Source of the DNA: a virus
Strand: one strand, 5' to 3'
Length of the DNA stretch: 33,165 bases
IMG/VR virus record: IMGVR_UViG_3300045999_006056
Location: 1 to 33,165 of that record
A program made the translations under genes and the position numbers. Under the pieces are notes generated by a model, which saw only the letters and a program-made list of their open reading frames with translations, was not told the DNA's origin and did no database searches. Within the stretch, counting starts at the first letter, position 1. Each line of letters starts with the position of its first letter. Shown piece after piece: positions 1-9,051 of the stretch.

Positions 1-126
1 CTGGATTATCACCAACTAATAACATAGTTGGACCCGATGTCATAAAATCGCCACCTCCTGCCGCTGCTCCCCCGATTATATTTCTTGCGCTTGTAATTGC
101 TCCAATAATTTGTGCTAAACCAGCGG
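1..126. repeat. Terminal direct repeat, left copy
   Basis: These 126 bases are identical to 33038-33163. The two final bases of the window (33164-33165, TT) differ from the CA at 127-128. The copy lies inside the tape-measure gene, and reading across the joined ends keeps that gene in frame. It is therefore most simply an assembly overlap of a circular or circularly permuted genome rather than a genuine terminal repeat. Confidence 0.97.
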
Positions 127-1792
127 CATATTTTACAAATCCTGCAACACCTCCAGTCGCTAAGTTGTCAGGACTCGGAGCGCTTGTACTAGCTGTTAAA
201 TTACCTATTGCAGTTCCTAAATTAATTGCAATATTTGTAAGTGCTAAAGCCTTTTGTAAATCGCTACCTTGCGATGCTGCATTTGCTAATTCAATTATAA
301 CGCCTTGCGCTGCATTTGCTACTGCTCGTGAGCTTTCAATATCTGCTTGGTCAAATCTTTTTTTATCCTTTGATTTTTTAAAATAAATATCGGTTTCGAC
401 TTTTGCGTTTTGTTCGAACATTCGCAAATCGTCTTCCATTTCTTTTAAGCTATCAGCTTTTTGTTTTTCTTCAAACTTTAAACGGTCATTATATCTTTGC
501 TCGTTATCTTTATTAAAGTTGTCAAGTCTTGCTTTTTCTTTTGCGTATTGCTTCTCTTGGTCTGCTATTCTTTTCGCCTCTGATGCATCTTTTTTAGCTT
601 GGAACTTTTGATTGATTGCGTCAACTCTATTTTCTCTACGTTCGGTTGCGACTTCAAACTCTTTTAAAATATTTTCACGTGCTGCATAAGAGGCGACAAA
701 CTCTTTGCGCATTTCTTCATTTATTTTTTGCGTTTTTATAGCCTCTAAATTCCTTTTGGCAAGTGCTTTGACTTCCAAATCAGCTATTTTAAATTTGCGG
801 TCTATTTCTTCACGGTCAAGTTTAGCTATTTGGTCACTAATTGCAATTAATTCCTGTTGTGTTTTAGTTTTATTTTTCAATTGAACATTTAAACTAGCTA
901 CTGCACGCTCATATTTTGATTGAGCTATTACTCCGTCCGTTTGTTGTTCTTCGATTTTATCAAAGATTTGCGCTAAATTATAACCAGCAGTATAGGCATT
1001 TTTCATTTCAGTAGTTACACCAGTTAGTTTAACTCCAAAATCTTTAAAATCTAGGTTCAAAATTGCTTTTCCAACATCGATAAAACGTGACACCAATACA
1101 TCGACTGCGGCAGAAATTCCACCAAATATAAACTCAACTTTCTCAATTATCGGTTCAAACTTGCTAAATACCGCAATCAACCCAGCCAAAGCAATTGCAA
1201 CTAATCCGAAAATATTTGCTTTAAATATTCCAGATAGTGACTTCATGTTTATATCGGCTTTCTTTATTCCTTCACTAGCTGCATTAAAGCCGTCTTTCAT
1301 GCCTTGCAAGCCTTGTATAGCGTTTCCTATTGGCCCTTTTATTCCACTTAATGCACTTGTGTAATTACCAATGTTTATTTTTTGTTGTTGGTATTGATCA
1401 ACATTTTCTTTGATAAATTTATTATGAGTATCAATCGAATTATTTAACTCAACTTGTCTTTTTTTTCCCTCGGTTGTGGAAATGTCAAGTTTATTGCGCT
1501 CAATAGTCAATTGCTTAACTGCGCTTCTTGCATCATCAATACTTTTTGCTTCTTTCCCAAAAGCTTCCATACTTGCCAAAACTGCTTTACTTTGTCTCCC
1601 ACGCTCATTAGTAGCTTGTTTTATAAGTAAATTGTTTTCAGTTATAGCCTTTGTATTATCGCCTTCTTGCGCTGCTAATTTTTTATTCGCTTCCTTTAAT
1701 CCGGTTATTTCTCTGGTCAAATTTGCAATTTTATCAACTGAATCTGACTGGTCAATTTGGATTGAAAATATAAGTTTTTCTTCGGTTTCCAT
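1..1792 (-). CDS. Tail tape-measure protein, N-terminal 597 codons (continues at 33037)
   Basis: The frame is open from the ATG at 1792 to the left edge. It continues from 33037 to a stop at 32763, giving 688 residues in all. Tape-measure proteins set tail length and sit inside the tail tube. The sequence shows a Lys/Glu-rich helical N-terminus, a hydrophobic segment at about residues 193-209 (FGLVAIALAGLIAVF), and a long charged coiled-coil stretch from about 260 to 490 rich in K, E, A and R. A Gly/Ala-rich C-terminus follows. The gene starts one base after the stop of the 49-residue gene at 1794-1943 and is the last gene of the tail operon. At 688 residues it is short for the family, implying a short siphovirus tail. 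The family assignment is inferred from composition, length and position. Confidence 0.8.
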   Translation of the reverse strand, partial: METEEKLIFSIQIDQSDSVDKIANLTREITGLKEANKKLAAQEGDNTKAITENNLLIKQATNERGRQSKAVLASMEAFGKEAKSIDDARSAVKQLTIERNKLDISTTEGKKRQVELNNSIDTHNKFIKENVDQYQQQKINIGNYTSALSGIKGPIGNAIQGLQGMKDGFNAASEGIKKADINMKSLSGIFKANIFGLVAIALAGLIAVFSKFEPIIEKVEFIFGGISAAVDVLVSRFIDVGKAILNLDFKDFGVKLTGVTTEMKNAYTAGYNLAQIFDKIEEQQTDGVIAQSKYERAVASLNVQLKNKTKTQQELIAISDQIAKLDREEIDRKFKIADLEVKALAKRNLEAIKTQKINEEMRKEFVASYAARENILKEFEVATERRENRVDAINQKFQAKKDASEAKRIADQEKQYAKEKARLDNFNKDNEQRYNDRLKFEEKQKADSLKEMEDDLRMFEQNAKVETDIYFKKSKDKKRFDQADIESSRAVANAAQGVIIELANAASQGSDLQKALALTNIAINLGTAIGNLTASTSAPSPDNLATGGVAGFVKYAAGLAQIIGAITSARNIIGGAAAGGGDFMTSGPTMLLVGDNP

Positions 1793-1793
1793 T

Positions 1794-1943
1794 TTACTTT
1801 TTTTCGTTTAAATCTTTTTGAATTAATTTGTTTATGCCATAAGAAACACAACGATTGCCAAATTTCTTTTCAACTTTCGCTTTTGTTTCTTTTGAAACAT
1901 AAACTTGAATTACTGAGTACTCATACTTTTTTTTCGCAGTCAT
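1794..1943 (-). CDS. Small basic protein upstream of the tape measure, 49 aa
   Basis: An ATG at 1943 opens a 49-residue frame ending one base before the tape-measure ATG. The protein starts MTAKKKYEYS and has a beta-strand-like VIQVYVS followed by an amphipathic helix rich in K and E, then SYGINKLIQKDL. This strand-helix-helix layout resembles ribbon-helix-helix proteins, but that is only a resemblance. Its place directly before the tape measure is where many siphoviruses encode tail assembly chaperones, although it lacks their usual size and slippery overlap. Tight spacing on both sides supports a real, translationally coupled gene. Function unknown. Confidence 0.65.
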   Translation of the reverse strand: MTAKKKYEYSVIQVYVSKETKAKVEKKFGNRCVSYGINKLIQKDLNEKK

Positions 1944-1948
1944 TTTTT

Positions 1949-3862
1949 TTATAATTTAATTAATTCTATTTCTGTTGATTCGTATCTATTTATTTTGAAC
2001 TGGTTTATTTTATTGCAATAAAAATAACCTTCAATTGTTCCAAATCCTTTAATAACTACACTTAAAAATATTGGTTTCGTAAAATCAATTTCTTTGTAAT
2101 CCTTTAAGCGAATTTTGAAGTTTGCTTTAAAAAAATAAGTATTCAAAAGCATATCAAATAATATTCGATAGTAGTTAGGAATTAAGCCACTACTAAATTG
2201 CAGCTTTTCAAAATACACCCCTTTGCTTGGACTGGAATCATAACCGACTCCCCCGCCTCCCCCGCCTTCGCCTTCAGTTTTGTAAAGGTCTAAAATTTCA
2301 TCATTATTATAAACATAACCAATTCTTGGTTTTACATTTTGGGTTCTAAAGGTTGTTTCAGAAAGCGCCCACAAATGAATAAAAGCCATTTCGAGATTAT
2401 CAGGCGACTTTAAAGCCATTTTACGAGTAATCGGGGCGAACTTGCTTAAAAATATTTCTTTTGTTTTTTCTAAACTTAAATTATTGCAGTTTAAAATACC
2501 TTGACCATAATTTTTAACTTTTCGCAGCTCCTCGTCATTCTCGTCAGTTTCGTAATTTAGTTCATTATTTTGACCATAGCCATCTAATTTATAAGTTATA
2601 GTTGGCAATTCGGTTAAGTCTATTTTATCGCTTAAATCAATTGCATTCGCTTTATTTGCTTCTACTGAATTGAAATATGAAAAATCAATAGTTCGTAAAT
2701 TAGTATCTACTTTCAACATCAAATTGAACTGATTTATTATAGTTAAAAGAAAATCCTTTTTTGATATTTTTGGCAAACATTCCGACACAAAAACGGTGTT
2801 ATTTTCAATTAGCTTTTGTGAATCATAGTCATTTGTCCAACTTCCATTCGACAAAGTAGTGGTTAAACTTGTTTGAATTTCCCAATAAAAATAAGTATCA
2901 GCCGCTTTTTTCTGAATTGATTGTGTAAATGTGTTCGCACCAACTGCACCACTAAATGGATAATCATTATAAAGTCCTAAACTTGGTGTTTTTTCTTTTA
3001 GTACAATAGCCGCAATAGTATCTAAAGTAATATTCAATACACTTGTTATTTTTCCGTAAATAGAGGGCTTGAAAACAGTTGAATTACTTGTGTTGTATAA
3101 TTGGTTATTGTTGTTTATTTGGTAGTAGTCAAAGTAAAAAGGGCTAACACCTGCAAAATATGACTGCCCATAAGTAATCAAACAATCTGTTTTTTGAGCA
3201 TCTAAATAATATTGCGGTGTTTCTGGTATTTCAACCATTGGCAGAATTTCACTTTCAAATAATTCATTTGTTAAAAACTCGCCTGTTACAGCATAACCGA
3301 TTGAGTGAAATATTCGTAAAAATAAATACTTACAAAATACAGAGGGATATAAATCATTCCAATATGCTTTAGTCTGCGAATCTGTCCATTTGCCATAATT
3401 GATGTTAGGATAAATAAAACCATCAGCCCAAACATTATTTCTATTAGCTACTACATTCGCATAAGTCCACAAATGATTGATTGCAGTTCCATCTGAAAAG
3501 TCTAAATTTAATTCATTTAAATCGCCTTCACCTATCAAATCGACAACATCGGCTAATTCGCTAAAACACCTAAAATTAAAACTTTCGCTAGTTTCTGTTA
3601 GTTCTGCGAATCCTTCCAAAACTCGCTCGCCTTTTATTTCTATTGCTGCCTTATTATTTTGATATGGGAAATTAGTATTGCTATTAGATGATTGAGCGTT
3701 ACTAGTAGCCATTCGATTATTGGTACTTAAACCAGCTTCTATGTCGCTTGAAAATGCACCCTCACGACTACCAAGCTGCATCATGTCGTTTACTGACTTA
3801 GTCAATGCTATATCTTGGTCACCAATCGCATCAATCTCAATATCGTTTATGAGTAATTTCAT
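1949..3862 (-). CDS. Large tail or baseplate-like structural protein, 637 aa
   Basis: A long frame starting MKLLINDIEID at 3862, whose ATG overlaps the upstream stop by one base (TAATG). It is rich in N, Y, F and T with beta-prone segments and has a short poly-glycine run (GEGGGGGGVG) near residue 540. No catalytic motif was recognised. Size, composition and position between the 393-residue gene and the tape measure suggest a distal tail or baseplate component, perhaps a hub protein. The genome order (baseplate-like genes before the tape measure in transcription order) differs from the lambda/HK97 order, so the role is an inference from location. Confidence 0.6.
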   Translation of the reverse strand: MKLLINDIEIDAIGDQDIALTKSVNDMMQLGSREGAFSSDIEAGLSTNNRMATSNAQSSNSNTNFPYQNNKAAIEIKGERVLEGFAELTETSESFNFRCFSELADVVDLIGEGDLNELNLDFSDGTAINHLWTYANVVANRNNVWADGFIYPNINYGKWTDSQTKAYWNDLYPSVFCKYLFLRIFHSIGYAVTGEFLTNELFESEILPMVEIPETPQYYLDAQKTDCLITYGQSYFAGVSPFYFDYYQINNNNQLYNTSNSTVFKPSIYGKITSVLNITLDTIAAIVLKEKTPSLGLYNDYPFSGAVGANTFTQSIQKKAADTYFYWEIQTSLTTTLSNGSWTNDYDSQKLIENNTVFVSECLPKISKKDFLLTIINQFNLMLKVDTNLRTIDFSYFNSVEANKANAIDLSDKIDLTELPTITYKLDGYGQNNELNYETDENDEELRKVKNYGQGILNCNNLSLEKTKEIFLSKFAPITRKMALKSPDNLEMAFIHLWALSETTFRTQNVKPRIGYVYNNDEILDLYKTEGEGGGGGGVGYDSSPSKGVYFEKLQFSSGLIPNYYRILFDMLLNTYFFKANFKIRLKDYKEIDFTKPIFLSVVIKGFGTIEGYFYCNKINQFKINRYESTEIELIKL

Positions 3863-5043
3863 TAATTTATTTGACTTTGATTTGTTGCTGACTTTCTAAA
3901 ACTAAAACTAAAATTTAAACTTTCATCCCAACTTTGATATTTTAAGAACGAATCTTTATTTATTACGATTGGCGTTAAATTTCCATCACTATCAGCTAAC
4001 CATGTCAAAGGACTTGCAATTATTTGGTCGATTGTTTCGCTGTGAGTACATCTAATATTTTCGCACGATACTTCATAGTTTTCAAAATGTTGAACTGATT
4101 GAATATATTCAGCTAATTGGTCATTTTTAAAGCGTGTTTCGTTTCCAAATTCACGACTTATGGCAATATCATTGTAAACTACATAATTCCTTAATCCACC
4201 TGCAAAGTTCAAATAAACAATATTTAAAGCATCTTTAAAACAGCCGTTTAATAGTTCGGTTGTTTGCGTTCCTAATATGTTTGTTGGAGCTGTTCCAGTT
4301 TGAGTATAAATAGTATTTACAGTGTTAAATAATTCATCAGGGCCACTCGTGAAGTTACTTTCGGTTATCCACGTTTTAAACCCTTGGAAGTAAATTTGGA
4401 CACTTGATAAATCTAATATTTTTGGAGCAATTGACCCACTCCCACCAGTCCGAAATAATGATTTTATTTGAGCACTTGTCAATATTGTGTTTACAACTGT
4501 ACTCGTTACAACTGCTGCCATTCCTGACTTGCTTACACCTATTGCAACACTATGTAAATTCGCACCGCTAAAATAGCTTCTTACATATTCGCTTACTTTT
4601 AGTTTGACAATATTATTCGCCAAAATAACAAATGATGGATTTGCAATGTTCGCAACATTTACTGGTCCTAAACCAACTTTATTGATAGTATAATTTAAGT
4701 CTGTGAATATTTCAGCATTTGCAACGTATGTAGGGCTTTCTGTTGCTGTAAATACTGTATTTACTACGAATGTTACAGATACTCCAGCCGCTAGTATAAT
4801 TTCAGTTACTACATGAGTACCGTAATAAATAGAAGCTGCATCGGTTACATGTACAATATTGCCAACTGCTAAGCTTGGGGGTGCTATTGCGGCTAAGTCT
4901 GCTAAACCAAATTTGGCCAACCCAAACGGAGTTGAACCATAACAAATGAAATAAACATTTGCAGGGGTTACCGTGTATTCGTATTCTATATTTTCAGCAA
5001 CCGATACTATCGCATCTGGTTGGCTATTTAGTGTTAAAGGCAT
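3862..5043 (-). CDS. Tail structural protein, 393 aa
   Basis: Starts MPLTLNSQPD at 5043 and overlaps the end of the preceding gene by 20 bases. The sequence is rich in V, T, S, A, N and I with alternating hydrophobic patterns, as expected of a beta-sandwich virion protein. A stretch near residue 190 (TGGSGSIAPKILDLS) looks like an exposed loop. No enzymatic motif was seen. It sits with the 637-residue protein immediately before the tape measure, so a distal-tail or baseplate role is likely. No confident family assignment. Confidence 0.6.
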   Translation of the reverse strand: MPLTLNSQPDAIVSVAENIEYEYTVTPANVYFICYGSTPFGLAKFGLADLAAIAPPSLAVGNIVHVTDAASIYYGTHVVTEIILAAGVSVTFVVNTVFTATESPTYVANAEIFTDLNYTINKVGLGPVNVANIANPSFVILANNIVKLKVSEYVRSYFSGANLHSVAIGVSKSGMAAVVTSTVVNTILTSAQIKSLFRTGGSGSIAPKILDLSSVQIYFQGFKTWITESNFTSGPDELFNTVNTIYTQTGTAPTNILGTQTTELLNGCFKDALNIVYLNFAGGLRNYVVYNDIAISREFGNETRFKNDQLAEYIQSVQHFENYEVSCENIRCTHSETIDQIIASPLTWLADSDGNLTPIVINKDSFLKYQSWDESLNFSFSFRKSATNQSQIN

Positions 5044-5530
5044 GAGTTATGTCGTTTATTTTCTTTAAAATTAAATCTTTTTTCGCTTTTGAAATTGAAT
5101 CAGTCAAATCAATATCATCAAGTAATCCACTATTTGCACCTTGAAATTTCCTAAATATACTTGATCCAAAGTCTTCAATATTTCTAACCATTAATTCAGC
5201 TATACTTTCATCTTCTTCAAATCCCTTGCTTTTCATCCATTTTTCAATTTCGAATAATTCTACTTTTGAAGGAGGTTTTCCGTAAATAAGATCGTCAATA
5301 TAACCAGCAACAAAAATATTCAACTCGGTTTCGCTTAATTCAATCCTTGGACTGTTTGCTAATTTACCGCTAGCATTTACAACTGAACTAAATCGAATGT
5401 GATTAATTGACCCATCTTTTTTCCTTTTGGTATATTTGCGTTCAATTTCCTTTGTTTCAATAGCTTTCTTAAACTGTTGAATATAATCAGTTGCAATGTC
5501 GTTAAATATTTCTTGCTCGAATATTGTCAT
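5024..5530 (-). CDS. Hypothetical tail-module protein, 168 aa
   Basis: Begins MTIFEQEIFND at 5530, with the stop inside the start of the 393-residue gene. The protein is acidic and helical with a basic patch (RKYTKRKKDG) near residue 30 and a C-terminal segment rich in K, D and I. No recognised domain. Overlaps with both neighbours indicate an operon and translational coupling. Its size and the mixed alpha content would suit a tail assembly or connector protein, but the sequence alone does not show this. Confidence 0.55.
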   Translation of the reverse strand: MTIFEQEIFNDIATDYIQQFKKAIETKEIERKYTKRKKDGSINHIRFSSVVNASGKLANSPRIELSETELNIFVAGYIDDLIYGKPPSKVELFEIEKWMKSKGFEEDESIAELMVRNIEDFGSSIFRKFQGANSGLLDDIDLTDSISKAKKDLILKKINDITHAFNTK

Positions 5531-5769
5531 CTTGTAAAAATTTCATTGTAATCTGAATCAATGCCACACCACCATGATTTAACGTATTCTAGTTTTGTAT
5601 CTTCTAGCCATTTTGTTGTTAAATCAAAAGTATAAACACTTCTTTTGCCTATCCAATTATTATCAACGATTTTCCACAAAATATTATTTGAGTCTAGAAA
5701 ATTAGAACCGTGAACCATTGCGAATGCCTCGCCTAAAATATTTGTCATTTGGCTATTGTTAAATGTCAT
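5527..5769 (-). CDS. Hypothetical protein, 80 aa
   Basis: ATG at 5769, with the stop overlapping the next start (ATGA type). The sequence ends in a Trp/Tyr-rich stretch (VKSWWCGIDSDYNEIF) and contains NILWKIVDNNW. It resembles the small beta-rich proteins found between connector and tail genes of many phages, but no family is recognised. Retained because it tiles perfectly between neighbours. Confidence 0.5.
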   Translation of the reverse strand: MTFNNSQMTNILGEAFAMVHGSNFLDSNNILWKIVDNNWIGKRSVYTFDLTTKWLEDTKLEYVKSWWCGIDSDYNEIFTR

Positions 5770-5779
5770 TTTCTTGCAT

Positions 5780-6043
5780 CTATTGCATTGGGATAAATAC
5801 TTCTGGTTTTTTAAATATAATTTGAAAAATTTGGCTTGGATTTATAGTATAAATAAAACCATCAGCATCTTTAACTAAATATTTTGTAACGCTGCCAAAC
5901 ATGTATACCTTTTCAGGGTTACTATGACTTGAATTATCATGCACATATTCAAGTTTAGATTCAAGCACATTTATTTTATCTAACACAGTTACCTTAATAT
6001 CACTGCGATTATTTATTTTTATAATTACTACGTTTCCTATCAT
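5780..6043 (-). CDS. Hypothetical protein, 87 aa
   Basis: Starts MIGNVVIIKINN at 6043 inside the end of the previous gene (ATGA overlap), with 10 bases before the next gene. The N-terminal strand pattern (VVIIKINNRSDIKVTVLD) suggests a small beta-barrel fold. No motif was recognised. Operon position in the tail module is the only functional hint. Confidence 0.5.
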   Translation of the reverse strand: MIGNVVIIKINNRSDIKVTVLDKINVLESKLEYVHDNSSHSNPEKVYMFGSVTKYLVKDADGFIYTINPSQIFQIIFKKPEVFIPMQ

Positions 6044-6312
6044 AATTCAACTGCTATTTTAATTTTGCTATTTACCAATTCTGCAACTCCTTGAATGTAC
6101 TCTCTTACCGCCTCAACTCCACCGCTTAAATAGGCTGTTTTAATTCTATTCTTGTGGTTGGTAACATAATGAAATTCGCCAGTAGTCTGTTTTAAAACTC
6201 TTTCTTTGTCAAGTCTTTTATAAGTCACTTTTGGTATTGCATACGTGGTCAATGGCAATTGTTTTGCAATGTTCGCCAACTTCTTTTCGATGTCCTTAGT
6301 TATTTTTAGCAC
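6040..6312 (-). CDS. Hypothetical head-tail or tail-completion protein, 90 aa
   Basis: A 90-residue, Lys-rich protein that starts inside the end of the 139-residue gene and overlaps the next start. It begins with an amphipathic helix (ITKDIEKKLANIAKQLP) and contains TTGEFHYVTNHKNR and a C-terminal helix. Location beside a terminator-like protein suits an HK97 gp10-like (neck or tail completion) role, but it is shorter than typical members. The assignment is therefore tentative. Confidence 0.45.
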   Translation of the reverse strand: MLKITKDIEKKLANIAKQLPLTTYAIPKVTYKRLDKERVLKQTTGEFHYVTNHKNRIKTAYLSGGVEAVREYIQGVAELVNSKIKIAVEL

Positions 6313-6725
6313 GGTAATTTAGTTTGAATGTTAAAACTGATTGCATATCCGCTAACATACCCGCCTAACTGACTGTATTCAGGGGTTGCGCTTTCGTTTA
6401 ATGCGCTTAAAACTTTCGGTAAGTCATTGTTTAAACTAGCGACATATAACTCTTTCAAGTCCCACATTGTTTGAATTAATGCTTGTCTTTGGTCAAGTGT
6501 ATTTTGAGTTGAATCCTGGGCAAAGAATGCAATTGTAACTTGACGGCTTATTTTGTTTTTTAAACGGTCGGTTGTTTCTCGAAATGGTGCAACCCAAATT
6601 AACGGATAAACCATGTTTGTGCTAATTAAACTAGCATCTGGTTTTTTGCCATGAACAAATGTTCCAGTTGGATTTACAACTAATGCTTTCGTTTGTAAGT
6701 AATCAATTAAATCTGAATATGTCAT
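6306..6725 (-). CDS. Tail terminator/completion-like protein, 139 aa
   Basis: The order of features fits the tail-terminator fold of gpU and gp17-type proteins. There is an N-terminal helix (YSDLIDYLQTKALVV), a strand with a PLIWVAPF core and a VTIAFFAQD strand. A long helix with paired acidic and basic residues (LDQRQALIQTMWDLKELY) follows, and the last strand is YVSGYAISFNIQT. In such phages the protein caps the tail tube and joins it to the head connector. It starts inside the stop of the 226-residue gene (6722-6725 overlap). The call rests on pattern and position, not on a unique motif. Confidence 0.5.
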   Translation of the reverse strand: MTYSDLIDYLQTKALVVNPTGTFVHGKKPDASLISTNMVYPLIWVAPFRETTDRLKNKISRQVTIAFFAQDSTQNTLDQRQALIQTMWDLKELYVASLNNDLPKVLSALNESATPEYSQLGGYVSGYAISFNIQTKLPC

Positions 6726-7402
6726 TTTTTTTGTTCGCTTAATCTTTTTTGAAACATTGCCTTTTCATAGTCAACTAGCAATTGATTGTAAACCTCAAAC
6801 GCTGCCATCTCTTTGACCTGTTCCCGTTTGGTTATATCTGAATGTGTTAATGCGTCTAAGGTTGCATAAAAGCCTAAATAGTCAAGTTGTTTTAATCCTG
6901 CTGCTAGTTCTTGCGGGCTTGGTTTGTACTCATTTAATTTCTTGAATGAATTAAAAAAGGTTTCTAACTCTAAAATAAAATGGTTGGCAATTGGTAAAAC
7001 TGATTTGATTTTTTCATTTGCCAAATCTTTACCTGTGTAATTTTCAATGATTGGAATTATACAATGGATTGCATTTAATTTTCCATTGTTTTTGATTATC
7101 ATTTTAGCAGTTTCAAGTTTTAAAAATGATTGTTCACCAACTTTTATACTGCTTATTTCTTCGCTCAATAAATCACATCTAAACAATTCTGTTGCTTCAA
7201 TAAATTCAATATGCGGCAAGCATAAGTTATAAACAAAATCGTTTATCAATTCTTTTGTAATCCCACTCAATAAATGAATATTATTTAAATTAGGATTGTC
7301 GGATTCATTGTTTAAAAGTAGCTGTAAATATTCCTTAAAAGTTACTTCATCGTAACTATTTTTAAGTTGATATTCTGTTTTATTTATGATTACTTTTATC
7401 AT
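6722..7402 (-). CDS. Tail-module protein, 226 aa, possibly an assembly chaperone
   Basis: Starts MIKVIINKTEYQL at 7402, 16 bases after the TerL stop. It is helical and acidic, with the phrase YDEVTFKEYLQLL near residue 18 and a final helix FEVYNQLLVDYEKAMFQKRL. The short N-terminal beta strand followed by mostly helices, and the start of the tail gene block, are reminiscent of tail assembly chaperones. However, there is no slippery-site frameshift product. Function is therefore open. Confidence 0.5.
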   Translation of the reverse strand: MIKVIINKTEYQLKNSYDEVTFKEYLQLLLNNESDNPNLNNIHLLSGITKELINDFVYNLCLPHIEFIEATELFRCDLLSEEISSIKVGEQSFLKLETAKMIIKNNGKLNAIHCIIPIIENYTGKDLANEKIKSVLPIANHFILELETFFNSFKKLNEYKPSPQELAAGLKQLDYLGFYATLDALTHSDITKREQVKEMAAFEVYNQLLVDYEKAMFQKRLSEQKK

Positions 7403-7418
7403 TGCAATTGCAAACTTA

Positions 7419-8588
7419 CTAAAATATTTTTGCTTTTCGTGAAAAACTTTTGTTTGCTATTGAGTGTGTTGCAATATATCGGATTGCATCAATCGTGTGG
7501 TTATAAGCATCAATAGGTTTATTTGTTGCTTTTCCTTCGCTGTCCGTAATCCATTTATAATTTCTTTGCTCTTTTATTACATTCAAACTTCGAGCGGTTA
7601 CATGTACGTTAAACCGTTTCAGTAAATCAATTCCGTTTTTGATTGAATCGGGTCCTTTTGTGGCTCCGATTATATTAACACCCTGGAGTTGAATTTCTGC
7701 AATACTTTTAGGTTCTGCGCAGTCAGCAACCACTATTCCTTTTTGTGTCCTGTTTTTTAGAAATGAACCAATATCATTATTATTTTGGTTGGTTAAATAC
7801 ATTTTTTCGTCAAGATAAATATCATCTTTTAACCGATATAAGTCAATAATCGTGGTTGGATCGTTGGTATATCCAAAATCCATTCCAGCACCTAAATAAA
7901 TTGCTTCGTTTGGAATTTCATTTATTATTTTCCAATCGTCAAAAATCAATCCTTGTAAACTTCCAACTTCGCCCAAACCGTAAACCTTCCACCAGTTCGC
8001 CCAATAGTCGCTTGTGGCTGCTTTTATTTTAGCTTTCTCAATTTCTTTTACTATTGATTGGTCGAGGGCTTCGTTATCCTTATAAGTTAAAATTATAAAA
8101 TCTGAATCAATTTCATTCATTAATTCATTATGTACCCAAAACTCTGAAGTCGGATTGTAGTCCAAATAAATAAACTTCTTTGTTCTGATTGCAAGTTGTT
8201 GGTAACTTTCAAAAGTTACATTATTGCACTCATTAATAAACAAAATATCACGCCTTGCACCCCTTAACTTATCTGGTTGGTCTGCACTAAAAAATTCAAT
8301 AAATGATCCGTTTGCAAAATGATAAGTTAGGCTTGATTTGTTCCAACGTGAATCGTTTAAGTTTCCAGTCCAATCCATTATTTTTAAAAAGTCACGAACT
8401 GCGCCACGTTTTAAATGCGGTATTGATTCGCTTACAACTGATATTTCAGACTTTGGACACTGACACGCATATTGAACCAATAAAGGAATAATACTGAATG
8501 TTTTCGAGCTTGATGTTCCGCCTTGAACTATTCGCAGTCGTTTCCTTAGTCTTTTTATTTTGCTTTGTGCTGTTGTTTGTATTAGCAT
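7419..8588 (-). CDS. terL: Terminase large subunit
   Basis: The DNA-packaging motor ATPase and headful nuclease. Walker A is GGTSSSKT at residues 23-30 and Walker B is ILFINE at 115-120. The RNase H-like nuclease domain shows its acidic residues at MDFGY (D237), VADCAEP (D289) and HTIDAIRY (D367). At 389 residues it is a compact, complete member resembling the PBSX/SPP1-type terminases. It lies 36 bases downstream of the putative small subunit and directly upstream of the tail genes. The start at 8588 is the first ATG and gives a normal-length N-terminus. Packaging type (pac or cos) cannot be seen from the sequence, though the circular assembly is compatible with headful packaging. Confidence 0.93.
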   Translation of the reverse strand: MLIQTTAQSKIKRLRKRLRIVQGGTSSSKTFSIIPLLVQYACQCPKSEISVVSESIPHLKRGAVRDFLKIMDWTGNLNDSRWNKSSLTYHFANGSFIEFFSADQPDKLRGARRDILFINECNNVTFESYQQLAIRTKKFIYLDYNPTSEFWVHNELMNEIDSDFIILTYKDNEALDQSIVKEIEKAKIKAATSDYWANWWKVYGLGEVGSLQGLIFDDWKIINEIPNEAIYLGAGMDFGYTNDPTTIIDLYRLKDDIYLDEKMYLTNQNNNDIGSFLKNRTQKGIVVADCAEPKSIAEIQLQGVNIIGATKGPDSIKNGIDLLKRFNVHVTARSLNVIKEQRNYKWITDSEGKATNKPIDAYNHTIDAIRYIATHSIANKSFSRKAKIF

Positions 8589-8624
8589 AAAATGCGTTTT
8601 TGCCCTCGAGCGGATATCAATGTT

Positions 8625-9050
8625 TTAGCCATTCTCGCTATTTTCAACGTCAAGGTTTATTGGAGTGAAAATTGGTTTCTCTTCGCTTATCTCAAGTTTT
8701 GTTTTTAACAGCCCATGTAAATTAGCTTTTTTCTCAACTACTAATACGGCTGATTTGTAATCTTTCACATTGATAAGTTTTTTGTAAAGAAAATCATAAC
8801 GTGATGTTGTTTGTTCAAACATTACTTTTTGGTTTTCGCTAATTCCCCCTTGAATTATATCGCTCGCAGCTTTTATGTAATTATCAATTTGTCTTTCACA
8901 TACTTTCCATTGTTTTAATTCTGAATGAGTTGCAATATTTTGCATAATTTCAAACCTCTTTAACCCAGATAAAAGCATTTCTACAATAATCGAAACTCTT
9001 TTTTCATAAATTACTTTCGAAGATTTGTTTTCTTTTTTATTTCCAGCCAT
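8625..9050 (-). CDS. Putative terminase small subunit
   Basis: A 141-residue basic-then-acidic protein directly upstream of the large terminase gene. Residues 19-60 look like a helix-turn-helix (IIVEMLLSGLKRFEIMQNI then WKVCERQIDNYIKAAS). A long helical oligomerisation region follows (MFEQTTSRYDFLYKKL ... VEKKANLHGLL) and then a Pro/acidic tail. This domain order is that of small terminase subunits, which bind the packaging site and feed DNA to TerL. Position and architecture support the call. Confidence 0.65.
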   Translation of the reverse strand: MAGNKKENKSSKVIYEKRVSIIVEMLLSGLKRFEIMQNIATHSELKQWKVCERQIDNYIKAASDIIQGGISENQKVMFEQTTSRYDFLYKKLINVKDYKSAVLVVEKKANLHGLLKTKLEISEEKPIFTPINLDVENSENG

Positions 9051-9051
9051 T